A DNA stretch of 64,000 bases from Tricholomella constricta. Its lineage: Eukaryota; Basidiomycota; Agaricomycetes; Agaricales; Lyophyllaceae. Of this stretch, positions 31,773 through 41,970 are shown piece by piece. The stretch covers positions 40,963-104,962 of the forward strand of contig JAACJP010000069.1 of assembly GCA_013368375.1 (NCBI GenBank). The letters run 5' to 3'. Each line of letters starts with the position of its first letter. Position 1 is the stretch's first letter. Under the pieces are notes generated by a model, which ran no database searches, was not told the origin of the DNA, and saw nothing but the letters and a program-made list of their open reading frames with translations. The translations under genes and the position numbers were made by a program.

Positions 31773-33170
31773 AGACTTGTGAGCTTGGCTTGTGCAGATC
31801 AGAGCTGATTGTGGTAAGAGACATTGGAGATCATATCACCAAGCATAGCCCCCACCTCATGTTGTGTGCTGAGAAAACTTTGAAACATGTCTTGTTGCTG
31901 ATTAGCGAGGGTGGTGAGGGTGTCCTGGAACAACACTTGTTGCATTTAGACAGAGTCCAGCTGTGTCTAGGTATGCAGGTCGGGCAAAGCGGAGGGGGCT
32001 GCAGTATGCCACCATTGCATAGGGAAACACCTTTGGTTCAGTCAGGATGTGGAGGTACTCAGGTTTACTGGGTTAGATGTTGAGGCCCTCAAAGGCATTG
32101 AAGGGATCTCGAACAAACTTTTCAGTGATTGTGGGCATCTCCAATACAACATAGTAAACCACATCTTCGGGTACAAGGTGCGAGGATCAAATGAGCATAG
32201 TCTTTGCCAATTGACCATGCTTAGCTTGGAGATAGCAGTCAATGATCATTTTGAGGGTCATTAATGATATGTGGCCACCCCTACAACAACAACTTCAGGG
32301 GCATAAACGAGCTCAATGTAATGCAAAATGCAAGGGATAAAAGTATGACCCTTGACCACTAGTAGCTGGCTCATGAGGAGGTCAATACTTTCCTTCTAAA
32401 TGAATTGGAAGGTAACACATGGCAGGGACATAGCTGTGTTCATGGTGCAAGCCTGAAAGTCATAGTGGTGTCACTTCAGGATTCCTTTGAGGCCACATTT
32501 GAGTTCTCCAATCCCAATGCCATGGTTATCCCTGAACCAGACTGTCCTCTTTTTATCATACCCAGCAGTGATGTTTCATCCACCACTGGTCCCTTTGTCA
32601 AGGCCCTAGATCATTTCCCTGACAGCAGACATATAGTCCAGGCATGGGTTAGCTTTGTATTCACCTTGGAAAGTGCAACAGCATAGTCGAAGGAATGCAA
32701 TGGGGCGGCTTCATGCATGGGTTGCATGACACTCAGGTTTGGCAGCTTGTTTTTCTTGCTGAGGTCATCCAGGATGCGCTGCAGGTGTTAGATGACTGGG
32801 TAGGGAAAGTGTAATCCAACCCCCATACAATAATTTCCACCCCCGTGGAAAGGTGCACTTGAGTGGGGAGGGCAGAGAGCTCCTATTGGTATCTGTCATC
32901 AGCAGCATTTCCTATCAGAGGAGGAGGGTCGCATTTTCTGCCTGTCTCATCATTGGGGTTTCTACTGTGACCAACCATTTTGGGTCTAACCTCCATAGAA
33001 GTAGGGGTGACATTGTTGAAACATCCTCAGGGATTCTCACCACAGCTATCTCCCTCTTGTAAGTTAGTCCAATTTCTCTGCTGTCCTCAGAGATTCAGCT
33101 CATGACTATCCCCAGATAGTCCATTCAGGGCACCTTGGGTTTCAGTTAAATAGTATTTCATCATTAACTC
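31773..33170. other. Unassigned sequence, possible coding relic
   Basis: No intact gene. On the minus strand at about 32000-32200 one frame reads VPEDVVYYVVLEMPTITEKF and PEYLHILTEPKVFPYAM, broken by stops, which looks like decayed protein sequence of unknown family. The rest shows nothing recognisable. Confidence 0.3.
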
Positions 33171-34243
33171 ATGTCTGAAAAATATGCCGGAAATTTTTCC
33201 GTCAACCAACCCATGCATGATGCTCAATCAGATGAACATCAATCCCAGTCCGATGTCAGAGGAAACAGATGTCTCTCCGATTCTGGTGCTAGAGGAAACA
33301 GACACTCCTCTGACTCTGCTGGGGTAACTATCAGATCCGGAACCTCTTACCTGGGTAGACAAATTGAGTTTGGTCCCTCTGCTATCGCAAAACTCGATTC
33401 TCTCATCACCGAATTCAGAGATGGCAAAAGCACCAAAGCAAATGTTATCTACAAGGCGCACGACTACATCAACTCAATCAAAGGGAGTTTGCCTGAGACT
33501 CAAAAGTTTGCTTTCAGTGAATTTATCTTGACCATTGACTCTGTCAAGATTCTCGCCGATTCAACCAGATGTCACGGTGATCAGGCTCAACATGGACTCA
33601 AGGATACGGGACAAGGTACCACATCCCCAGCCAAACACATGAGGTCTCGACAGATGCAGATGCCGGCTCTAGAAGAGAGAATGATTTGTAATTCAAAAGC
33701 AGCAGAAAACACAGGAAGCTCACCATATTTGACCTCCCCTGGCACGGGGAAGAAATCATTGCTCGACAAGATGAAAGAGCATCTTGTCAAGCTACCTAGG
33801 GTCTCCTCTACCTGTACGAGCGGGACCCCGCTTGGGTCCGCTGACAAATTATCATATCCAGAATCGCACCCCCAACAATTTTCCTGGGAGAATGGGACAC
33901 AATCTTCTGTGGAACCCCAGTCAATCTTGATCGCTTCTTCAGTTCCGTCCACCACGTTCTCCCTCCTAAAGGACCTAAAGGAGACGTTGAATGTGTGGGA
34001 TCTACTGAAATCAGATTTAGTAACCCAGAACCATCCAAGCATATCCAAACCCCAAGCGATTGGACTACAGCATGGGATGACATATCAGAGGTGATGTCTA
34101 TCACCTTCCCCTATCGAGCAAAGGAACTCAAAGAATATAACATGTACATTAGTTCTGAATTTTCAGCCAAACAACCTTCCTTGCATTGCAAGGTCATCCT
34201 CTATAACATTGCAATCAGGAATTTTGTTGCAGGAGGACAGTGA
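33171..34243 (+). pseudogene. Ngaro-like gag region
   Basis: A 307-codon frame (MSEKYAGNFSVNQPMHDAQ) with Ser/Gln-rich N-terminus and a helical stretch FGPSAIAKLDSLITEF, KAHDYINSIKGSLPE. Near 34000-34090 it gives way to another frame with the block WTTAWDDISEVMSITFPYRA, ELKEYNMYISSEF and KVILYNIAIRNFVAGGQ, conserved in gag-like proteins of this element type. A frameshift is therefore inferred. A decayed CCHC knuckle (CKVYGNSGHGQRDC, second Cys changed to Tyr) follows at about 34790-34830. Confidence 0.6.
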
Positions 34244-34649
34244 AACCTCCTCTCAGGTTACTATGCCTGACCTGTTCTTTGGTGCTACTGTTCAATCAGT
34301 ATTTTCACATTATCACAACAACAAGATAAATTCACCTCAGATAACTTTGTAGCTTGTCAGAGGCATGTGCTAGCATGTTACTCCAAGTTCATTGAACTGA
34401 AAGTGTGTGGAGGTTATGAAGTTCCTTGTTCAAGCATGATTCTGGAGGTTGTCATGTCTGCTGGTTGAATGGCAAGCAAACTTTGAAATTAGTGGTGAGC
34501 ATGTCAATGCCAGTCGGTACACCGAGTCAAGCGGAACCTGAAGACTACCATTGATTAAGCATGACAAACTGTGACCACTGACTGAGAAGAACACCGAGGA
34601 TCAGGTTAGGCATAGTACCACCTTTTCACCAGGTTTCATTTCACCATCA

Positions 34650-35936
34650 TTGCGCCTGACGGTGTTGAATCTGGGAATGCAAGCAGAAGCAAATCCAGAT
34701 CAGGTTTGCATAACCAGACCGGTGGACGAAAGATCAAGACTGGCAGATTGTGTCCAAATTCTCCCACATCCTGCAGATACCTTCATACCTGTAAGGTCTA
34801 TGGTAACTCGGGGCATGGCCAACGTGATTGTGTTCAAGGCAGACATGATTCACGGGGTGCAACCTAGGTTTCTCCATTACAACCTTTGGCAAACCAATGA
34901 TTGTCTTTCACCCATGGCCGCCCTTTGGACCGAAAAAGCCCTTCTGTTACCTTTGTCTCCTTTGTCTGAATCAACAAATCCTGTCGTTTCTAAAACAATA
35001 TCCGAAAATCCATCTCTTTTTGCCATCGTTACATCAATAAATGTGGACCTATATGAACATCTCTTGGCTATACATCCAAATCAGCCATTTGCTGTGTCTG
35101 TTTGCAGAGGAGTCCATGAAGGATTCTGACCTTGGGCAGATACACATTACAGGAGTTATCCAGATACTCTCGATGAGTTGTTCCCTATACCTAAGGATCC
35201 TGTTGAAGCGCAATTTCTCCATGACCAGCATGACAAGGAATTCACGAAGGGTTGCTTCTATGCTCTGTTTGGTGAGGACCTCCTCCCAGGCATGTACAGC
35301 ATGCCTATTGCTGTGCTGAAACCTGGGTTGGACAACCTTTGTATGGTCACTGACGAGTCAGCCAGAAAACTCTTACTTAATCCTATGACTCCACGAGATG
35401 GATTCACTTGCGGTTATCCTCTCAATAACATGTGCCACCTTGGCAATATGCTCCTTTTCCTCAAAAAATCCTTGCCAGACATTAAATTAACCTTCTACAA
35501 ATCTGATGTTCATCCCTACTGGAAGATTAAGCAAGTTAATACAATAGACAGTCAAAGACAAATTGATCGCAATGGTGCCTTTGGTGGTCAAGCCTCCAGG
35601 AACTTCTGGATTGCATTCATAGCCCTTGTAATCTGGATTGCTCATTTTGTTAAACCCATCAACCTACTCCTCTCTTATTCTGATGACTGCTTAAGCCCAG
35701 GAAAGAAGGGCAACATCACCTTTTATGCCCCTTACAACAAATTCCTCTTAATGAACCAGTGCAAACTTCTCCTATTGTGGGACGACCTCAGGATCTCCCA
35801 TAAAGAGAGCAAACAAATTTCAGGTTCCCCTCTTACCATTATCAACATAGAAGTCGATGCCGCTGCCCTTACCTGCACATTGCCATCTGAAGCCTGTCTT
35901 GACCTCCTTGAGCAGATAAAGCACTTGACATCCTAA
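34650..35936 (+). pseudogene. Ngaro-like reverse transcriptase
   Basis: Across two frames the region reads INVDLYEHLLAIHPNQPFAV, SVCRGVHEGFWPWAD, then (from about 35170) ELFPIPKDPVEAQFLHDQHD, GEDLLPGMYSMPIAV, LCMVTDESARKLLLNPM, GYPLNNMCHLGNML and YWKIKQVNTIDSQRQIDRNG, with the RT catalytic motif YSDD (LLSYSDDCLSP). The motif order matches RTs of DIRS/Ngaro elements. The last 252 codons are uninterrupted, but the upstream part is frameshifted and the RNase H-like tail fades after HLTS. Confidence 0.75.
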
Positions 35937-36206
35937 AAAAATTCAAATAGTGCTCGTTTCCCTCTCAAGACTTGGCATAGAAGGCCTGTAGGTGCTGTGC
36001 ACAACAACAAAACAACTAACAACTAAAATGGGCAAGAAGTGTTAAAAGTTCCCAAACACGCAAGTGTGCAGGGCTTGTAAAGAGTTGCAATACGAAGCTA
36101 AAGTATGGTCCGACCTGTAATCGGTGGAACGGACTGGGTTACGATGATCATGACGATATGTGATCGGTTTGCGATGAGTGTCGGTCGTAAACACAACCCG
36201 GGTGTC

Positions 36207-36698
36207 TGTTAGGGCGACCTCTGAGCAGAGCTTAGTCATACTGGCAGAGGAGAATCCAATGTTATATTATGTACGATAGAGAGAACGTAAGTATGGCGTA
36301 CCTGGCAGAGGGGAATCCAATGAGAATAGAGTAAAGGATTCCCCCATGTCAGGAGGACGACTATATACGAGTATGGTACGTGAGGGCCGGTCCTCTGGGG
36401 TGTATGGTATGTAAATGGTATCGGATGGTCAGCGGCGCGTGTATGTACACGTTCCCGATGCTGTCCGATCCTCGTGGCTCAGGGTGCGGGCACGAGGTCG
36501 GTCGACCGACGTCGGGACGTCGGGAGTTGGGATCGGGCGCGCGCTGGAAGGGGGAAGTAGCGACAGGAAGATATAAGTATGTACACTGACGCTTGGAGCA
36601 GAGCGTCGGGGTCGGGATCGCGATCAGTCAGGAGCGGTCACATGAGTCGGGGGACGGTCGGTGAGCGTCGGAGGGTGCGAACGGGTGTTCCCCTAACA
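36207..36698 (-). repeat. Solo LTR of the Tf1/sushi-like chromovirus, inverted
   Basis: 492 bp from TGTTAGGGCGACCTC to GTTCCCCTAACA, flanked by a perfect 5-bp duplication GTGTC (36202-36206 and 36699-36703). No internal sequence is present. It lies within or beside the Ngaro-like element. Confidence 0.95.
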
Positions 36699-36703
36699 GT
36701 GTC

Positions 36704-37470
36704 GGTTGTGTGATACGAAACAAATGAGACTGACAAGGAGAACTCACGAGTTCTTGATAATGGTTACTTGACTGAACAACAATTGACGAATATGATTTCT
36801 GGCGACGAGTGCGACAATGTGCGATGAGTTTTACGATCGGAACAACTCCGAGACAACGATGAAGGGGGTTTTGAGCTATTAACTCTTAGTTTTTGAGGGA
36901 TAATACAAGGTGTAATTCACTGGAGTTTGAAGGTACTACACGGTGCGTCTTTTATACTTTTACAATGGTGTTACCGTTCCTAAGAGCAACCAGGCAGGTG
37001 TTTGTTGGTATACTGGAGAGTCGCTGCCAAGCTTGGTACCGCGCGACTCATTTTTGAAGAGACAGGACAGTGTGATGCGCTATTGATCGGATGTGGGCGT
37101 CGGGTCAGATATCTGGGCATGTCATTGATCGGAGGTGGACGTCGGGTTGGCTATATCGGATATATGATCGAGGGATCCGTGAGCACGGAGCTCCGTGATG
37201 CGGCCAGATCAGTGCCGTGGCTGACTGATCGGAAGAACTGAGTATTTTGTGGTGTATTTCGAATTCGGGAGTGGTTTCTGCTGTGTATAGGGGCCTAGGA
37301 TGTGAATGTGTGTGGTTGCTGGCTGATTCTTCGGTTATCCCGAAGCCTATGTGTCAAGAAAGGGGTTGTCTGACTGTTGTGGCGCATTTCTGATCAGTAC
37401 TTTGGTCATGTTTGTCACTTCCGCTTTGGTACACTTTCATAGAGGTCAGAACGTCGGTTGGAGCGTCGGT
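36704..37470. other. Unassigned sequence between RT and recombinase
   Basis: Together with 36010-36201 this 0.9-1.0 kb separates the RT and recombinase of the Ngaro-like element. It holds a degenerate repeat of ATTGATCGGAKGTGGRCGTCGGGT (about 37083 and 37126) and short frames with no protein character. It may be a further old insertion; no ends were identified. Confidence 0.35.
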
Positions 37471-37479
37471 CGGCGCTCA

Positions 37480-39166
37480 GTCTTAGGTGGTGCACATCAA
37501 CGTGCTATTGTCCTCGGCCATGCCATTAATAATTCCACTGAGCGCAACCACAATTCTGCTCTAAATTCCCATCTTGAATTCATCCGCATCCATAACTTGC
37601 CACTAGATCCTACCACCAACACTCTCAGCCTCTTCACCATGTTCATGTCCCATCACATCAAGCCCAAATCTGTTGGGACATATCTATCTGGCATTTGTAA
37701 ATGCTTGAGGCTTACTTCCCAGTATTTGTGAACATAGAAATTCTGCCCTTGTTTTCTGCACATTAACAGGTTGTGAACGTCTACACGCTGTCCAACTTCT
37801 CGCAAATGAGCCCTCACCCCTAATGACCTTACTTTGATTATCTCTCATTTCTCCACCCCTAGTGTTTGAGTGTCATGTCAGGTCTGGTCTTTTGCTTTTT
37901 TGGGCCCCAACATGACCTTGACTAGTTGTAGAAGTCTCTAAAAACTTGCAACTGCAACCCGACCACCTACAGCCAGTTGGTATCAGTTGTGTGAGGTGTT
38001 GCAACTAGTTGCAACTAGTTACAACCTGACCACAGTTGCGACCGGTTGCAACTAGTTGCAGCTGGTCAAAACTGCTTCAGAGTATACTAAACAGTGCAAT
38101 TCTTACACTACAAGTTCTGCAGTATAAAGACAGTAATATATGTTGGGCAGGAAACTGGTGTATGTAAGTATTACAAGGTAAAATAAGGTCTGAGGTATTA
38201 GTACCTTAGTGATTGACTGAGCTGAGGTGCAAGATCTTGATCAAGTTTTCCATGACCAGTGGTTGTGTTGCGATCAGTTATGACCAGTTGCAACCAGTTG
38301 CTGAGTGCTCAGAATTCTGTGCAACTGCAACTGCAACTAATAATTTCTGTCTCCAACTGCAAGTGGAAGTCGGGTTGTTTCCAGTTGCAGTCAAGTTGAG
38401 TTTTGGTTGTTTGCAGTTGGTATAACATGACCCTCAAACACTATCCACCCCACTCCCTTATGATGACCAATAGTTTGTCCAACTCTTAACCGGCTTTTAT
38501 ACTTTGATGTGCTTTGGTGAACTTACCTACCCTGATGACGTCAATTGATGTGTGTAAGGGTGCTTACAATCTAATCCAATAATCTTATCTAATTGTATCT
38601 TATCGAGACAATTACGTTATTGTTTGGCAACACCCTCTGGTATTGCCTATTTAATTAATTACATTACATAAGTATAGACCAGACCTTGTAACATCACCTA
38701 CACATAGCAATCGACGGACTAATCAAGCTTACGTGCAGCATGAACTGCCAGGTCCTGGTTTCCCCTACCATGTATCAGTTCTCCTTGCCAAGTCACAAGG
38801 CCAACAGATTTTTCGAGGGCAACACCATCATAATTCCAAAAAATCTGTCCCTCCACGACCCTCACTCTCAGTTCCTCTCGTACTTGGCCTTACGCAACAG
38901 CAAATTTCCACTATCCTCCACACTCTGGTTACGGTCTGATGGGTCAGTCCCTACATAATCATTCTTCATCAAAGAATTATGTCTTTTCTCTGACTTCTCC
39001 ATCGCTGGCCAATCTACATGCCGGTGGCGCCACCTCTCTCGCTTCCAATGGCATCACCCCTTCCATCATTCAATTTATTGGCTGTTGGTCTTCTGATTCT
39101 TTCCGAATTTACATTCATAAAAACACCATATTGATCCAAGTGCTGCTCTTTGCTCGCTCCACTCCT
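37480..39166 (+). pseudogene. Tyrosine recombinase of the Ngaro-like element, decayed
   Basis: The N-terminal SAM-like domain is visible (NNSTERNHNSALNSHLEFIR, HHIKPKSVGTYLSGICKCLR, then a stop). The hAT-type MITE 37860-38443 interrupts the middle. After it come VQLLTGFYTLMCFGELTYPDD, FSLPSHKANRFFEGNTIIIP, LWLRSDGSVPT, a stop, then LHAGGATSLASNGITPSIIQ and FIGCWSSDSFRIYIHKN. In active relatives the box is HSMRAGGATSLA, so the catalytic Arg appears replaced (NLHAGG). It would have circularised or inserted element DNA. Stops, the insertion and the lost residue make it dead. Confidence 0.7.
37860..38443. mobile_element. hAT-type MITE, 584 bp
   Basis: The ends are near-perfect inverted repeats (TAGTGTTTGAGTGTCATGT against TAGTGTTTGAGGGTCATGT), flanked by an exact 8-bp duplication TCCACCCC (37852-37859 and 38444-38451). 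An 8-bp duplication with such tips is the hAT pattern. The interior has many GTTGCAACTAGTTGCAAC palindromes and CAGTTGCAACC motifs but no transposase. It splits the recombinase pseudogene, whose frame resumes directly after the duplication. Confidence 0.9.
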
Positions 39167-39643
39167 GATTCTTATTTCCATCACTATTGTTCTCTTTCTT
39201 TCTCCAAAAAATCTTCACCCTCCTTTCAGCTACATACTCTATTTCTCCCTTTGCATATTGTATATTTCCTGTTCCCCCCCCCCCCCCCCCCAACCTTCTA
39301 CCTATTTCTGCGCTCCTGTCATCGTTCCTCATCTCCAGCTATTTAGCCTTTACCTTGCTACAAAAATACAAATGCAAAATTGGGCCGCTGACTAAAAGGC
39401 CACCTCTGCCCAATGTGTGTTGTGTTCGCTCCTGCTGCGCCCTGATTTTTCATTGGTCGAGTTTAAACAATTGTTTACTCAAGTCCAATGAAAATCCATG
39501 GTGCTCTAAATGCACGCCCTTTGTCTTCTGCGGCGGCCCGAAAGATATGGTGAGTGAACGGCGGTGACTGATAACGGGTCAGAACAGGGATCGGGATCAA
39601 TGTGGGCTCTGACAGTTTATGTCCCCTCGCGGTGGGCTCCAGA
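39167..39643. other. Intergenic, with an 18-bp poly-C run
   Basis: No gene is supported. A homopolymer C run covers 39274-39291. The right flank is the gypsy LTR starting at 39644. Confidence 0.5.
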
Positions 39644-39990
39644 TGTGGGGACTGGTGAGACTGCAAGTAGGAGAGACAAAGGACTTCGGACCGCACAAGT
39701 GACCGGAAACACGGTGAAGAGAAAAGCAATCAGGCCCGGTATCAGATATAAGCACAGTTTATTCAGTAGTAAGTAATGGCGTCAATAGAATGGGGTTCTC
39801 GATCAGATAGTCGTCAGAAAGGAAAGAAAGAGGGAGCCCATGTTCTCTGCCTCGAGGAGTTCTACATATTGGAGGTAAGCATGTGTGTGATCTGAATCTT
39901 CTGATCCGTAGATCTTATCTTATTGTGACCGTCGTTCATCGTTTCCGTGTGTGTGTGGTTTCCTCGACCAGCTCGACCTATATCCCCACA
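39644..39990 (-). repeat. 3' LTR of the truncated gypsy element
   Basis: 347 bp from TGTGGGGACTGG to CCTATATCCCCACA on the plus strand, with complementary TGTGGGGA tips. The purine tract on the minus strand lies directly before it. Confidence 0.8.
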
Positions 39991-40049
39991 TCTCCCCCTC
40001 ACTTTTGAACATCAACCGTCCCTGGTTGATCTTCCATCCCCATAACCTC

Positions 40050-41970
40050 CTACTCCTCATCCTCAATCCCAGTCAAATCTTCGGCATCCACATACTCCGT
40101 CACCTCCACTGCCTTCTTCGAACGCGCGCGATACGGAATTAAACGAAAGGCGCCGAACTTCAGTCTCGATAACGCACCATTGACTTCTGCTAGACGATAC
40201 GCTCCACTTCGCAGACGACATGCGACAACCATCGGGCCGAAATAACGAGGACGGCACTTCCTCCCGAGGTCAGGCTCAATCTTTTTGTTCAACACCATGA
40301 CGAGCTCTCTGGGTTTGAAATTATAGTCGTGAATGATGTTTTCGTGTTGTTTGACGAAGTCAGCTATAGATTTGTATCGATGCTCTAGAACCTGATGGTG
40401 GATGCGCGCGAGGTCTTCGTCTCGGCGTTCAAGTTGTATCGCGCAATTCATAATAAGTTCCGCGTCGGAGAGTCGAGATGTAATTTCTGGGAATAGGAAT
40501 GTGGATTCGGTGATATCGAAGGGAAGGAGGGGTTCGGTTCCCGTCGCTGCATAGAAGGGTGAGTGTCCGTATCGTTTACGGGTCGTGATTCGGTCTGCCC
40601 AGAAGATGTAAGGAACATGTTGCGTCCATTGATGCATGTCCCCTTTACAGATCTTGACTAGCGAATCCCGGATCGGCCTATGCGTGTTCTCGATGATCCC
40701 GTTCGACTGTGAGTTGTACGCTGAAATGTGTATATGCCGTATCTGATATTTCTCTGATAGCCATTCCAACGCAGCAATCCACAGCCTCCCGTTATCCATG
40801 ACGATCTCTTCTATCGCTCCCCACCGACACATCACCTCCTCAAAAAGGAATGCTCCCAGTGTTGCTCCGTTTTCTTTCCTCAATTTCCTCCACTCCGCCC
40901 ACGAGATCAAGCTGCATCAACCTTGTACGAGGTACTTGAAACCGTTTGACGTCAGTAAATGCATAGTGTCAACGTACATCTTGGCGAATAAACCAGCGGG
41001 GCTCGATACGGTGGGTGGCATAACTACTTTCTCGAGAGAACGAAGCTGACAGGCGTGGCAGGTTGTAACGAACCATTTGATGTCATCGTCGAGCGTAGGC
41101 CACCAGAATCGATCCGCGATGGTGCGCCAAGTCCCGTACTATCCGCGGTGACCAAGATCGTCGTGCGCCGCTTTGAGTATCCGGAGACAATCCTGTTTCC
41201 ATATGATGAGCTGATGTCGTCCCCCAGGCTCTTTGCGCCAGAGACGACCGCCGCGGACGAAGAATTTGGATGCTCTTCGAAGAAACAGTTTGAGTGTGTT
41301 GGTATCGCCTCCAGGTTTCTGTAGACTCTCCAGGTACGTCTTAATTCTTTTCAGATCCTCCTCTCGTTCCTCTGTCTTCTCGCTCCACGGCAACTCTACC
41401 CCCAAATCTTCCTTCTTGTCCACTCCTACCGCCGCCAGAGATACCGCTGCCTGTCCCCCTCCTCGTTCGACCTCCAGAATTCCTCCTGCCTCCTTCGAAT
41501 CCAGCGCTCTCGCCACCCAGATTCCGCAACCCAGAATTTCCTCAATCCATTCCTCGCCATCGTCCTCCATCTCGTCTCCCTCATCTACGGTTCTCTCCCT
41601 TCTCGACAACCCATCCGGACCTCAGAATTTCTTCCCCGGTACGTGCACCAGTTTGAAATCAAATAGTAACATCGCCGCGATCCACCGGTTCATCGCGGTG
41701 TTGCGGTGTATATCGGGCCGATTGATCATTCCCTTGATGTACTTGGCATCTACTTCGATGGTAAGGCATCGAACTCCAATGATAAAGATTTTTGTCGCGT
41801 TCAATGCTCTGAATAATCCGTAGAGCTCAAGTTTCGCCTGTGAGTAACGCGCCTCGCGTTCGTTCCACGATATGGAGCCGAAGCGCGCTGGTCGGTGGCG
41901 TTTAAGGTCATCCATCTGTGCGAGAATGTAGCCACAGGTGCGGTAAGAAGAGTCGACGGACAGTATGACT
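40050..41970 (-). pseudogene. Gypsy RNase H tail and integrase, frameshifted
   Basis: After a frameshift near 41970 the RNase H continues (VILSVDSSYRTCGYILAQM, YSQAKLELYGLFRAL, VDAKYIKGMI). A linker frame (41139-41609) ends in an HHCC-type start (HQLIIWKQDCLRILKAAHDD), and a decayed stretch covers the zinc-binding region with MYVDTMHLL (first Asp). The frame 40050-40910 holds EEIVMDNGRLWIAALEW (second Asp), SAYNSQSNGIIENTHRPIRD (Glu) and KPRELVMVLNKKIEPDLGRK with YFGPMVV, the usual C-terminal module. At least two frameshifts or stops separate the pieces. Confidence 0.8.

Larger units (their letters stand above)
33171..39170 (+). mobile_element. Decayed Ngaro/DIRS-like tyrosine-recombinase retroelement
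   Basis: The order gag-like ORF, RT with YSDD motif, then a tyrosine recombinase is that of Ngaro/DIRS-type elements known from basidiomycetes. All parts lie on the plus strand but are split by stops, frameshifts and two later insertions: a solo LTR region (36207-36698) and a hAT-type MITE (37860-38443). The split direct or inverted repeats that normally end these elements were not found, so the borders given are those of the recognisable coding sequence. The family assignment rests on recalled motif blocks. Confidence 0.7.
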
